Positions 1-8,553 of a DNA stretch of 64,000 bases are shown here, piece by piece. The stretch is from an uncultured Bacteroidales bacterium. Its GTDB lineage: Bacteria; Bacteroidota; Bacteroidia; Bacteroidales; UBA3824. The stretch lies in contig CALFIU010000178.1 in assembly GCA_937877455.1 (NCBI GenBank), forward strand, positions 54,916-118,915, given 5' to 3'. Below the pieces are notes generated by a model that did not search any database, had not been told where the DNA came from, and worked only from the letters and a program-made list of their open reading frames with translations. A program made the translations under genes and the position numbers. How positions within the stretch are numbered: position 1 is the first letter of the stretch; every line of letters begins with the position of its first letter.

Positions 1-126
1 TGAGCCGACAATGGAGCGTATATGTTTATATAGCCGTCGGCTGTATTTGTTGATTATGAGTCTAAATGCTTGTTCTTTATTTCCTTGCTCATAATAATGC
101 AATATTTCTTCGTCGGTTGATTCCAT
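1..126 (-). CDS. ECF-type RNA polymerase sigma factor, N-terminus only
   Basis: The first 42 codons of a gene that runs off the left edge. The peptide begins MESTDEEILHYYEQGNKEQA and continues with an FRLIINKYSRRLYKHIRSIVG-like stretch. This is the usual start of sigma-70 region 2 in small extracytoplasmic-function sigma factors (short acidic lead, then a helix carrying YxxxLY). Such proteins direct core RNA polymerase to stress or transport promoters. The ATG is at 124-126, and a textbook Bacteroidetes promoter lies just upstream on the same strand. The rest of region 2 and region 4 are outside the window, so neither the subfamily nor a partner anti-sigma gene can be seen. Confidence 0.72.
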   Translation of the reverse strand, partial: MESTDEEILHYYEQGNKEQAFRLIINKYSRRLYKHIRSIVGS

Positions 127-156
127 TGTTTTTAATACTTAACAAAACTTACGTCG

Positions 157-187
157 CAAATGTATGTTATTTTTTTGTTTTGACAAA
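157..187 (-). promoter_or_regulatory. Bacteroidetes sigma-ABfr-type promoter for the sigma factor gene
   Basis: On the minus strand TTTG (184-187) is followed after exactly 19 bases by TACATTTG (157-164). This matches the Bacteroides consensus of -33 TTTG and -7 TAnnTTTG. Transcription would start near 150, giving a leader of about 25 bases before the ATG at 126. Confidence 0.65.
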
Positions 188-258
188 TTGTTGTTGTTTA
201 AATATAATTTAATTTAGTTAAAATTTCTAAACGTATTCTCATTGGAAAATTTTTTTGC

Positions 259-266
259 TATTTTTG
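259..266 (+). promoter_or_regulatory. -7 box upstream of pepD
   Basis: TATTTTTG fits the TAnnTTTG consensus and lies 28 bases before the ATG at 294. No well-spaced TTTG is visible at -33, so only the -7 element is supported. Confidence 0.4.
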
Positions 267-293
267 CATTGATTATTTGATTTTTTTTTGAAA

Positions 294-1769
294 ATGAACG
301 AGAATATATTGGAACTAAGTCCCAAAAATGTTTGGAAAAATTTTAGGGAGTTGACATTAATTCCGCGTCCTTCGGGACATATAGAAAAAGTTACATCTTT
401 TTTGCTTGATTTTGGAAAAAAACATTGCGACATTGCTTATTTGGACGCTGTTGGTAATGTTGTGATGAAGAAAAAAGCTACTCATGGCATGGAGCATCGT
501 CAGGGCATTGTCCTTCAGGCTCATTGCGACATGGTTCCTCAAAAAACACCCGAAAGTAGCCATGATTTTTTGAAAGATTCTATAAAAACATTGGTTGAAA
601 ATGGTTTTGTTACTGCAGATAAAACTACGCTCGGTGCAGATGATGGTATGGGCGTGGCGGCAATAATGGCAGTGATGGAAGATAATAATTTAAGGCATGG
701 TGATTTAGAAGCTTTAATTACTATTGACGAAGAAACTGGAATGACTGGGGCAGAAGGTCTTACTGGTGATACTCTCGATGGAAAAATATTGATAAATCTT
801 GATAGTGAGGAAGATAATATTTTTTATATTGGTTGTGCTGGTGGTGCTAACATTGACTTAAAACTCAATTATAATTTGGAAACTTTCGATAGTAATGGTT
901 ATTTTAAAGCTATTGTTAAAGTATCAGGTTTTTTGGGTGGTCATTCTGGTAGCGACATTAGTAAAAACCGACCTAATGCTATTAAACTTATTTTCCGATA
1001 TTTATCGTTACTCCAAAAAAGTATGGATTTTAAGTTGTCGAGTTTTAACGGTGGCAATATGCGCAATGCCATTCCTCGTGAATGTGATGCTGTAATTTTT
1101 GTTCCCGAAAATAAGCGACAAGAATTTTCTGAAAGCATTTGCGAATTTAATTCCATTTTATTGCAGGAATATGGAAAAACAGACCCTAATGGAAAAATTT
1201 CATTTGTAGAAAGTTGTGATGACAATTTTAAAGTTTTTGACCTTTTGAGCCAAAAAAATGCTATGACGATAGGTAATTTGTTGCCATCGGGAGTTTTTGC
1301 TCTAAGTGCCGATATGCCAGGGCTTGTGGAAACTTCCAACAATCTTTCGGTTGTAAATTGCGATAATCAAGAGTGTTTTGCAACTTTTTCGTCTATGGCG
1401 CGTAGTTCTGTAGAAAGCCAAATGGATTATTTTTGCGACATTATTGTTAGTTTGGCAACTTCGCTTGGTTGCGAATGTAAGATTTCTGGGCGTTATCCAG
1501 GATGGAAACCAAAACCAGATAGCAACATTTTAAAAACGATGCAAAAAATTTATATAGAAAAATTTGGAGAAAAACCACTTGTAATAGCAATTCATGCGGG
1601 GTTGGAATGCGGTTTAATTTTGTCGAAATATCCTGGTATGGAGGCAGTTTCTATTGGACCAACAATGTATGGCGTACACACTCCGTCAGAAAAAGTTGAA
1701 ATTTCGTCAGTTGCTAAGTTTTACACGTTGGTTACCTCAATTATAGAAAACGTTCCTAAAAAAGATTGA
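294..1769 (+). CDS. pepD: Aminoacyl-histidine dipeptidase / cytosol nonspecific dipeptidase (M20)
   Basis: A cytosolic zinc peptidase of the M20C family that splits dipeptides such as Xaa-His. At about 491 residues it has the normal family length. The metal site is visible in order: LQAHCDM (His77, Asp79), LGADDGMG (bridging Asp116), TIDEETGMTGA (general-base Glu146 and metal Glu147), the INLDSEE segment, and a late histidine in AIHAGLECG. The insert between the two halves carries the lid and dimerisation domain. I chose the ATG at 294; the frame also has a TTG at 288, but the ATG is better placed behind the -7 box. The gene stands alone, with a strong terminator directly after it. Confidence 0.93.
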   Translation: MNENILELSPKNVWKNFRELTLIPRPSGHIEKVTSFLLDFGKKHCDIAYLDAVGNVVMKKKATHGMEHRQGIVLQAHCDMVPQKTPESSHDFLKDSIKTLVENGFVTADKTTLGADDGMGVAAIMAVMEDNNLRHGDLEALITIDEETGMTGAEGLTGDTLDGKILINLDSEEDNIFYIGCAGGANIDLKLNYNLETFDSNGYFKAIVKVSGFLGGHSGSDISKNRPNAIKLIFRYLSLLQKSMDFKLSSFNGGNMRNAIPRECDAVIFVPENKRQEFSESICEFNSILLQEYGKTDPNGKISFVESCDDNFKVFDLLSQKNAMTIGNLLPSGVFALSADMPGLVETSNNLSVVNCDNQECFATFSSMARSSVESQMDYFCDIIVSLATSLGCECKISGRYPGWKPKPDSNILKTMQKIYIEKFGEKPLVIAIHAGLECGLILSKYPGMEAVSIGPTMYGVHTPSEKVEISSVAKFYTLVTSIIENVPKKD

Positions 1770-1779
1770 GAGTTAATAA

Positions 1780-1845
1780 ATCAATTTTCAACGGGAAATG
1801 ACTGTTTGTGGTATGTTATTTCCCGTTTTTGATTAATTTTTTACT
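1780..1845 (+). terminator. Rho-independent terminator after pepD
   Basis: A perfect 9-bp stem, ACGGGAAAT (1791-1799) with ATTTCCCGT (1818-1826), is extended outside by AATCA/TGATT pairing and followed by a T-rich run. It separates pepD from dsbD. Confidence 0.8.
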
Positions 1846-1865
1846 AATTGTAATTATCCATTGTT

Positions 1866-3935
1866 ATGACAAAAAAAATATTTGCCTTTACAATTTTTAT
1901 TTTGTTTGGTATTACGGTTTTTGCACAGAAAAACAATAATATCCATTGGACTTATAGTTCTATAAATCAAAATGATGGAAGTGTAAAACTTTTATTTGAG
2001 GCTGTGGTTGACGACGGTTTTAGGGTTTATTCGCCATATAATCCAGAAGGTGCGTCAAAACCGTTGGAAATTAACATTTTAAAATCAGAAAATTATAAAA
2101 CTAATGGGACTATTGTAGAATTACAAAAGCCAACCGAACATTATGAAGAGATTTTTGGAGTTACAGAAAAATTTTTTACCAAATCGGCTAAGTTTTCAGT
2201 TTTAATAACACCAATAGTTAACAATTCTTTTGATGTAAGAGGAAATATTTCTGGTCAAATTTGTAACGATGAATTTATGTGTTCGGCGTTTGACGAAGAA
2301 TTTTCTATAACCGTAAAACCGCAGTTAACTCAAAAAAAAAACGATGAAAAAAAATCGTTAATTCAAGAAAATAATGTTGGTAATGTTGATTCAAATTCAA
2401 ATTCAAACACAAATGCAGATACTATAATAGAAAAATTGGAATCTGTTTGTCAAACACCCAAGGATGTTAAAAATGATTCTTCGTCAATAGAAACCGCATT
2501 GCCACCATCAGAATCGCTATTATACGTTTTTTTACTTGCCGCGTTGGGAGGGCTTGCCGCCATTTTTACTCCGTGTGTATTTCCAATGTTGCCAATGACG
2601 GTGAGCTTTTTTTTGAAAAAAAACAAAAACGAGGGAAAATATCAAGCTTTGGTTTATGGAATTTTTATTATTTTGATTTATACCGTTCCTGTGGCAATGT
2701 TAATTTTAATTTCCTCACTTTTGGGAGGGCAAACGTTTATTGCAGGTATTTTTAACGCATTGAGTACCCATTGGTTTCCAAATCTATTGTTTTTCTTGGT
2801 TTTTATGGTGTTTGCGTTGTCGTTTCTTGGAATGTTTGAAATTACAATGCCATCATCGTTGGTAAATAAGTTTGACAAACGAGGTTCGGCAGGAGGAATT
2901 GTTGGCATATTTTTTATGGCTTTTGTCTTGGTTTTAGTGTCATTTTCGTGTACAGGACCAATTGTTGGCACAGTTTTGGTTCAGTCGGCATCGGGAGATT
3001 CTGCAACGCGTCCTATTGTTGCAATGCTTGGATTTTCTTTAGCTTTTGCTTTGCCTTTTACATTTTTTGCCTTTTTCCCAAATTTGCTAAAAAAATTGCC
3101 GGGGTATGGAGGTTGGCTCAACACGTTGAAAGTGGTTTTAGGGTTTGTTGAGTTGGCATTAGGACTAAAATTTTTGAGCGTTGCCGACCAAACTTATCAT
3201 TGGCATATTCTCGATAGAGAGGTTTATCTTGCCATCTGGATAGCTATTTCGGTGGTTTTAGGGTTATATCTATTGGGAAAAATTAAGTTGCCGAATGATG
3301 AGGAGATTGATGTTGTTAAAGTTCCACGGCTTATACTTTCAATAATAGTTTTTTCGTTTGCGATTTATCTGATACCAGGAATGTTTGGCGCACCGTTGAA
3401 AGCGTTGGCTGGTTATTTGCCACCGTTGACAACCCAAGATTTTGTAATTTCCGAAAAAATTAATTATGAACATTCTGTTAAGCAGGCTCTTTGTGAAACA
3501 CCGCTTTATTCTGATTTTTTGAAATTACCACATTCTTTGACGGGTTATTTTGATTTAAATCAAGGTATGGAATGCGCTAAAAAACAAAATAAACCATTAC
3601 TTTTGGTTTTTACGGGTCATGGATGTGTCAATTGTAGAAAAATGGAGGAAAATGTGTGGAGCAATGCTGAAGTTTTGGAATTGATGAGAAACAACTTTGT
3701 GATTACTGCACTTTACACCGATGATAGATATGTTCCAGATGGGTCAGAAATTTCTATTGGCAAAAAAAATACAAATTTTCAGATAGAAAAATATAATATG
3801 AATGCGCAGCCTTATTATGTTGTTTTAAATCCTCAAGATATTGATAATCCGTTGGTTAAACCAATATCATATACTTCTGATGCAGAAATTTTTAAGACTT
3901 ATTTAAATAATGCACTTAACAAATTTAGTAAGTAA
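1866..3935 (+). CDS. dsbD: Thiol:disulfide interchange protein DsbD
   Basis: An inner-membrane reductant conveyor that passes electrons from cytoplasmic thioredoxin to periplasmic thiol proteins. The 689-residue protein has the full three-part layout: signal peptide (about 1-20), N-terminal DsbD-alpha domain (about 25-150), a low-complexity Asn/Ser linker, an eight-helix membrane domain (about 215-480), and a C-terminal thioredoxin-like domain. The paired membrane cysteines are Cys237 in FTPCVFPMLP and Cys362 in SFSCTGP. The thioredoxin motif is CVNC at 587-590. All three redox centres are present, so the protein should be active. It is convergent with pbpC and has its own upstream gap, so it is probably monocistronic. 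Confidence 0.94.
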   Translation: MTKKIFAFTIFILFGITVFAQKNNNIHWTYSSINQNDGSVKLLFEAVVDDGFRVYSPYNPEGASKPLEINILKSENYKTNGTIVELQKPTEHYEEIFGVTEKFFTKSAKFSVLITPIVNNSFDVRGNISGQICNDEFMCSAFDEEFSITVKPQLTQKKNDEKKSLIQENNVGNVDSNSNSNTNADTIIEKLESVCQTPKDVKNDSSSIETALPPSESLLYVFLLAALGGLAAIFTPCVFPMLPMTVSFFLKKNKNEGKYQALVYGIFIILIYTVPVAMLILISSLLGGQTFIAGIFNALSTHWFPNLLFFLVFMVFALSFLGMFEITMPSSLVNKFDKRGSAGGIVGIFFMAFVLVLVSFSCTGPIVGTVLVQSASGDSATRPIVAMLGFSLAFALPFTFFAFFPNLLKKLPGYGGWLNTLKVVLGFVELALGLKFLSVADQTYHWHILDREVYLAIWIAISVVLGLYLLGKIKLPNDEEIDVVKVPRLILSIIVFSFAIYLIPGMFGAPLKALAGYLPPLTTQDFVISEKINYEHSVKQALCETPLYSDFLKLPHSLTGYFDLNQGMECAKKQNKPLLLVFTGHGCVNCRKMEENVWSNAEVLELMRNNFVITALYTDDRYVPDGSEISIGKKNTNFQIEKYNMNAQPYYVVLNPQDIDNPLVKPISYTSDAEIFKTYLNNALNKFSK

Positions 3936-3981
3936 ACTTTAATATAATCTAAATTATTGAATATAAAGCAGAAAGGTTTGT

Positions 3982-6324
3982 TTATTTTGGTTCGAGGATT
4001 GTAAAGTTGCATGTTATTTGTTGTCCATTTTGATCGGTAATGGTTATTATGTGTTTGCCAGGCAATGGGCTTGTTGCTAATTTGTGATATGAGTTTGTTG
4101 TAGCAATAAAATTTTCGTCAAGATGCCAATAAAGTGTTGAATTAATGTTTCTTGCCGCCACTTCTACTATCAATTGTGCGCGATTTCCGTCTGCTCCAAT
4201 TGGTAAAAATATTTCAGCACCATTTTCGGGATAAATAATCTGGATAGATTTAAAATTTTCTCCATTATTTTGGAGACAATCTGGGCGCATGGGAGGAACA
4301 GGTTGATACCATGAATTTTTTTGTTTAAAAAAATACTCCATTGCGGGAGGAAGTACAAACCATTTTTTTGTAACAATGTTTGCAATATCTTCGCAATTGC
4401 TTGATACTCTGTATTTTAAATCTTTGTCTAAATGTATTATTTTGCAATAAGGACATGTTTGAAAATTAATCCCAGTTGCCGGAATAGGTCGTTTTTCAAT
4501 AGTTTCGCAATTTTTTCCAGCAATGTAGCCACTTTTGGTGCAAATTTCAACATTTTCAATCTCGTCAAGAGGCATTGTGTAACTTGCTTTGGTATTTGGC
4601 AAAATGTTAATTATATCAAACATTATTGGTGCGCTTGCTTCTATACCAATTAATCCAGGACGACCTTCCCCATCGGCGTTGCCAGTCCAAACGCCAACAA
4701 CATAATTGCCTGTTATTCCAATTGCCCAAGCATCTCTAAATCCGAAACTTGTGCCAGTTTTCCATGCTACTTGGCGTGTTGATTGAAACATTTCACTACC
4801 ATTTTCCTCTTGTGGACGCTCAACTTGCTCCATAGCTTTTAGAGTAAACCAAATTGCAGGTGCAGAAAATACCGTAGGATTTTGTTGTAATTTATTGGGG
4901 GAAGCGTTTTTGGTTGTTTTTATCAGATAAAAAGGTTCGTGCCAATCGTTAGGATTGTAGAGATTGTTGTTTTTGTTGTAATTTTGTAGGCATCGTGCCA
5001 TTGAGGCATATGCACCACAAAGTTGCCAAAGGTTAGCCTCACAACCTCCGAGTATAAGTGATAATCCATAATAATCTGCTGGTTTATTAACTGTTTTCAA
5101 ACCTAATTTTTGAAGGGTTGTAATAAATTTTTCTCCGCCAAAACTTTGCAACATTTTAACAGCAGGTACGTTCAACGACCTTGCCAATGCTCTATCAGCT
5201 GGTACTGCACCGTCGTATGTAAGTCGGTAGTTTTTAGGCATATAGCCCGAAATTTGCATTGGAATATCTGCAACAATACTATTTGGCAATATGCTACCTT
5301 CGTTAAGCATTGCGGCATAGAGAAACGGTTTTAATATGCTGCCAGTGCTTCGTGGTGAAGTTATTATATCAACGTAATTTGAGTTGGTTTCGTCTTTTAC
5401 AAATGCACTATTGCCAACGTATGCTATGGTTTTTCCTGTGGATATTTCTAATACTAACGCTGCACCGTTGTTAATTCCCAAGGCGCGAAGTTTGTTGATG
5501 TGGTGATTGAGTATTTCGTTGGTTTGTATTTGAATTTTATAGTTTAATGTACTTGTAAATAAAGATTGATTTTTATTTTCGTTAATACATCTCGACAATA
5601 AATGTGGAGCAAGTGATGGGTTAGGGTGGGGGCGAGGTGGTATATCTTCTTCTATTGAAAGGTTGTAGGTTTCTTGGTTGATAACGTTGTTTAATAATAG
5701 TTTTTTTAAAAGTCGATTTCTTTTTTTGAGTAGATTTTGACGATTTTTGCCAAGGTTAACAAGCGATGGATTGTTTGGTAAAACGGCGAGCATAGCGGAT
5801 TCTGCCCAAGATAGTTTGTCGGCAGCGCGTCCAAAATATCTTTGTGCGGCAGTTTCTAATCCAACGGTGTTGCCGCCAAAAGGTGCATGGGCAGCATACA
5901 TTGAGAGAATTTCTTTTTTAGAAAACGAATATTCAAGTCGTTGAGCAGCAAGAATTTCTATAAATTTTTCTATAAATGTACGTTTTTGCCGTCTCCATAA
6001 CCTAACGGTTTGCATTGTAAGTGTGCTGCCACCGCTTACAATTTTCTTTTGGGCTATGTCTTGTTTTGCTGCCCTAATTAATGCAAGAAAATCTACACCA
6101 TGGTGTTTGTAAAATCGTTTGTCTTCGTAAAGTATTATGCACTTTTCAAATTTTTCGGGAATATTGTCGGTTTGCGGAAATCGCCATTGTCCATCATTGG
6201 CGATGCGTATATCATAAATATTGCCAACACTATCGGTTAGTACAGGAGAATATGTGTCGTTAAATGGATATTTTTGAAATTTTAAAAAAAAAAGACGCAC
6301 CAATAAATAAAATTGTTGCGGCAA
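3982..6324 (-). CDS. pbpC: Penicillin-binding protein 1C; membrane anchor coded out of frame
   Basis: A bifunctional peptidoglycan synthase family (GT51 plus transpeptidase plus C-terminal BiPBP_C domain). The transglycosylase shows EDKRFYKHHGVD and GGSTLTMQ. The transpeptidase shows SILKPF (SxxK), SLNVP (SxN) and KTGTSFGF. A late CxxC-containing segment and the beta-rich PBP1C tail follow. This open frame can only begin at a TTG (6322-6324) and then lacks a membrane anchor. A normal anchor (MIKKSTKIKIIAATILFIG, from the ATG at 6353-6355) lies one frame off. The two join if the A10 tract at 6284-6293 is read as nine bases. It is either a sequence error, a mutation or a slippage switch. All catalytic motifs are intact. 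Confidence 0.85.
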   Translation of the reverse strand: MPQQFYLLVRLFFLKFQKYPFNDTYSPVLTDSVGNIYDIRIANDGQWRFPQTDNIPEKFEKCIILYEDKRFYKHHGVDFLALIRAAKQDIAQKKIVSGGSTLTMQTVRLWRRQKRTFIEKFIEILAAQRLEYSFSKKEILSMYAAHAPFGGNTVGLETAAQRYFGRAADKLSWAESAMLAVLPNNPSLVNLGKNRQNLLKKRNRLLKKLLLNNVINQETYNLSIEEDIPPRPHPNPSLAPHLLSRCINENKNQSLFTSTLNYKIQIQTNEILNHHINKLRALGINNGAALVLEISTGKTIAYVGNSAFVKDETNSNYVDIITSPRSTGSILKPFLYAAMLNEGSILPNSIVADIPMQISGYMPKNYRLTYDGAVPADRALARSLNVPAVKMLQSFGGEKFITTLQKLGLKTVNKPADYYGLSLILGGCEANLWQLCGAYASMARCLQNYNKNNNLYNPNDWHEPFYLIKTTKNASPNKLQQNPTVFSAPAIWFTLKAMEQVERPQEENGSEMFQSTRQVAWKTGTSFGFRDAWAIGITGNYVVGVWTGNADGEGRPGLIGIEASAPIMFDIINILPNTKASYTMPLDEIENVEICTKSGYIAGKNCETIEKRPIPATGINFQTCPYCKIIHLDKDLKYRVSSNCEDIANIVTKKWFVLPPAMEYFFKQKNSWYQPVPPMRPDCLQNNGENFKSIQIIYPENGAEIFLPIGADGNRAQLIVEVAARNINSTLYWHLDENFIATTNSYHKLATSPLPGKHIITITDQNGQQITCNFTILEPK
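6284..6293. repeat. A10 homopolymer at the pbpC frame break
   Basis: Ten consecutive A on the plus strand (T on the coding strand) lie inside the sequence coding the end of the PBP1C membrane anchor. Nine or twelve would fuse the anchor frame to the catalytic frame. Confidence 0.8.
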
Positions 6325-6380
6325 TTATTTTTATTTTAGTAGATTTTTTTATCATATTTTTGTTTTATATTTCAACTTTT

Positions 6381-7235
6381 TTAGTTAAATATAACAGTTT
6401 TGTTTTTATATGATAATATTTTATGGTCAATATGTTTTTGTACAGCCCTTGACAATACTATTTTTTCCAAATCTTTACCTTTGTTAACAAGGTCAACCAC
6501 TGTATCTTTGTGTGTTATTCGAGTAACATCTTGCTCAATTATTGGACCAGCATCAAGTTCTGTTGTAACATAATGGCTTGTTGCGCCAATTAGTTTAACG
6601 CCACGTGTGTATGCTGCGTGGTATGGTTTGGCACCAACAAACGCTGGTAAAAACGAGTGATGAATATTAATAATGTTGTTAGGGTATGATTTTATCATTT
6701 CTTCGGAAATGATTTGCATATAACGTGCTAATACAATGAAATCGATGTTGTTTTCGCGAAGTAGTTTCATCTCTTGCTGTTCGAGTTCAGCCTTGTTATC
6801 TTTGTTAATTGGAAAAACATAGTATGGTATGCCAAATCTTTCGGCAGCTGATTGCAGGTCGGGATGGTTGCTTATGATTAAGGGGATGTCCACGTTCCAT
6901 TCTCCAGCAGTGTAACGAGCGAGCATATCGTAAAGACAATGCGACATTTTTGATACAAAAATTGCCATACGCGGTTTTCTATCGGAGAAATATATTTTGA
7001 AATGCATATCATGCTTTTGGGCGTATAGTGTTGTAAAAAAATCTTCTATTTTTTCAACAGGAATAAGAAAATTTTCCAAATCCCATTCCATACGCATAAA
7101 AAATATTTTTTCAACGTGATCTACGTATTGGTCAAGATAAACGATGTTGCCGTTGTTGACAGTGATAAAATCTGTTAATTCGGCAATAAGTCCTGGTTTG
7201 TCGGGGCAATGCAGCAATAGTTTAGCTGTTTTCAT
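6381..7235 (-). CDS. purU: Formyltetrahydrofolate deformylase
   Basis: Hydrolyses 10-formyl-tetrahydrofolate to formate and tetrahydrofolate, balancing one-carbon pools and feeding formate to purine synthesis. The 284 residues comprise an N-terminal ACT-like regulatory domain (about 1-85, with HCPDKPGLIAELT) and a formyl-transferase-type catalytic domain. The catalytic Asn-His pair is in NIHHSFLPAF and the Asp in TTELDAGPIIEQD; both are present. The start ATG overlaps the stop of the upstream decarboxylase gene by the sequence ATGA, so the two are translationally coupled although their pathways differ. Length and motifs are normal. Confidence 0.93.
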   Translation of the reverse strand: MKTAKLLLHCPDKPGLIAELTDFITVNNGNIVYLDQYVDHVEKIFFMRMEWDLENFLIPVEKIEDFFTTLYAQKHDMHFKIYFSDRKPRMAIFVSKMSHCLYDMLARYTAGEWNVDIPLIISNHPDLQSAAERFGIPYYVFPINKDNKAELEQQEMKLLRENNIDFIVLARYMQIISEEMIKSYPNNIINIHHSFLPAFVGAKPYHAAYTRGVKLIGATSHYVTTELDAGPIIEQDVTRITHKDTVVDLVNKGKDLEKIVLSRAVQKHIDHKILSYKNKTVIFN

Positions 7236-8179
7236 TTTTCGTTTTTTAATAATTCGTCAAAATACGCAATTGTTTTTGCTAATCCTTGTTCGAGGTTTAT
7301 TTGTGGTTGCCAATTAAGTTTTTCTTTTGCCAACGAAATGTCTGGTTTTCGGCGTACAGGGTCATCACCAGGCAATGGTTGATAAATAATTTTAGATTTA
7401 GAACCAGTCATTTCAATAATTTTTTCGGCTAATTGTTTTATGGTAAATTCTCCTGGATTACCGATATTTATAGGTCCAAAAAAATTGTCTGGGGTTTCCA
7501 TCATTTTAGTCATTCCATTTATTAAATCACTAACATACTGAAAACTACGTGTTTGGCTACCATCTCCATATACGGTTATGTCGTTATTTTTTAATGCCTG
7601 TACAATAAAATTTGACACCACTCTACCATCATTAGGGTGCATTCTTGGACCGTAGGTGTTAAAAATTCTGATAATTTTTATTTTAACGTTATTTTGTAAG
7701 TGATAGTTTACAAATAGTGTTTCAGCTACCCTTTTACCTTCGTCGTAACATGAACGAGGACCTATGCAATTGACATTTCCCCAATAACTTTCCACTTGAG
7801 GATGTACAGCTGGGTCTCCGTAAACCTCGCTTGTTGACGCTTGTAAAATCTTAGCTTTTAATCTTTTAGCCAATCCAAGCATGTTTATTGCACCCATTAC
7901 CGAAGTTTTGACGGTTTTGATAGCGTTATATTGATAATGTATTGGAGATGCAGGGCATGCGAGATTGTATATTTCGTCAACTTCAGCTTTGTAAGGGTCT
8001 GTTATATCGTGTCTTACAAGTTCAAAGTATTTGTTATCGAGTAGATGTACAATGTTTCGTTTGTTGCCAGTAAAAAAATTATCAAGGCATATTACATCGT
8101 TGCCATCGTTTAAAAGACGTTCGCAGAGGTGGCTACCTATAAATCCAGCTCCGCCAGTTACTAAAATGCGTTTCATCAT
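7232..8179 (-). CDS. UDP-glucuronic acid decarboxylase (UDP-xylose synthase), SDR family
   Basis: An extended short-chain dehydrogenase that oxidises and decarboxylates UDP-glucuronate to UDP-xylose, a precursor for surface glycans. The 315-residue protein starts with the NAD-binding motif TGGAGFIGSH. It has the catalytic STSEVYG segment and YDEGKR (YxxxK), and the GSQTRSFQYVSDLING stretch typical of UXS enzymes rather than of dTDP-glucose dehydratases. It lies at the downstream end of the polysaccharide locus but has its own -7 box, so it may be expressed separately from the damaged genes upstream. It overlaps purU by four bases. Confidence 0.87.
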   Translation of the reverse strand: MMKRILVTGGAGFIGSHLCERLLNDGNDVICLDNFFTGNKRNIVHLLDNKYFELVRHDITDPYKAEVDEIYNLACPASPIHYQYNAIKTVKTSVMGAINMLGLAKRLKAKILQASTSEVYGDPAVHPQVESYWGNVNCIGPRSCYDEGKRVAETLFVNYHLQNNVKIKIIRIFNTYGPRMHPNDGRVVSNFIVQALKNNDITVYGDGSQTRSFQYVSDLINGMTKMMETPDNFFGPINIGNPGEFTIKQLAEKIIEMTGSKSKIIYQPLPGDDPVRRKPDISLAKEKLNWQPQINLEQGLAKTIAYFDELLKNEK

Positions 8180-8193
8180 ATAATTTATTTTTG

Positions 8194-8201
8194 CAAAATT
8201 A
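8194..8201 (-). promoter_or_regulatory. -7 box upstream of the UXS-purU pair
   Basis: On the minus strand TAATTTTG fits TAnnTTTG and lies 15-22 bases before the ATG at 8179. No TTTG is seen at the usual -33 distance, so support is partial. Confidence 0.35.
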
Positions 8202-8229
8202 TATAATTTTTTTATTAATTGTTTTTATT

Positions 8230-8553
8230 TTAGATATTTGGCTTTGCAATTTTCTTTATCGTCAGAAAAATAATTTTGAAATATTCTTTTACTGACTGAT
8301 TTTCAATATATTTCATATTGAGTTTTATTTTGTCTGGCATAATTTGGTTGACATATACCTCATCGGGATTTTCTGCTTTACCAAGTATTTCGTTTTCATC
8401 AACGTATTCAATTGAAGCATAATCTGTTATACCCGGTTGAACCGACAAAACTTTTTTCTGCTCGTCGGTATACAAATCGACATATTTTCTTACTTCGGGA
8501 CGCGGACCAACAAGACTCATGTCGCCTTTGAAAACATTGAAAAGTTTTTTTTA
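8230..8553 (-). pseudogene. Remnant of a bacterial sugar-phosphate transferase (C-terminal part)
   Basis: Only the last third of a monotopic phosphoglycosyl transferase (the family that loads the first sugar phosphate onto undecaprenyl phosphate) remains. Reading starts with KLFNVFKGDMSLVGPRPE, the conserved heart of the family, and runs to the normal C-terminus. The membrane helix and catalytic Asp-Glu region are missing. The break falls within a few bases of the stop codon of the upstream aminotransferase, so a deletion has joined the two. An ATG at 8518-8520 could give a 96-residue product, but that would be inactive. A full-length homologue is present at 11633-12241. Confidence 0.8.
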
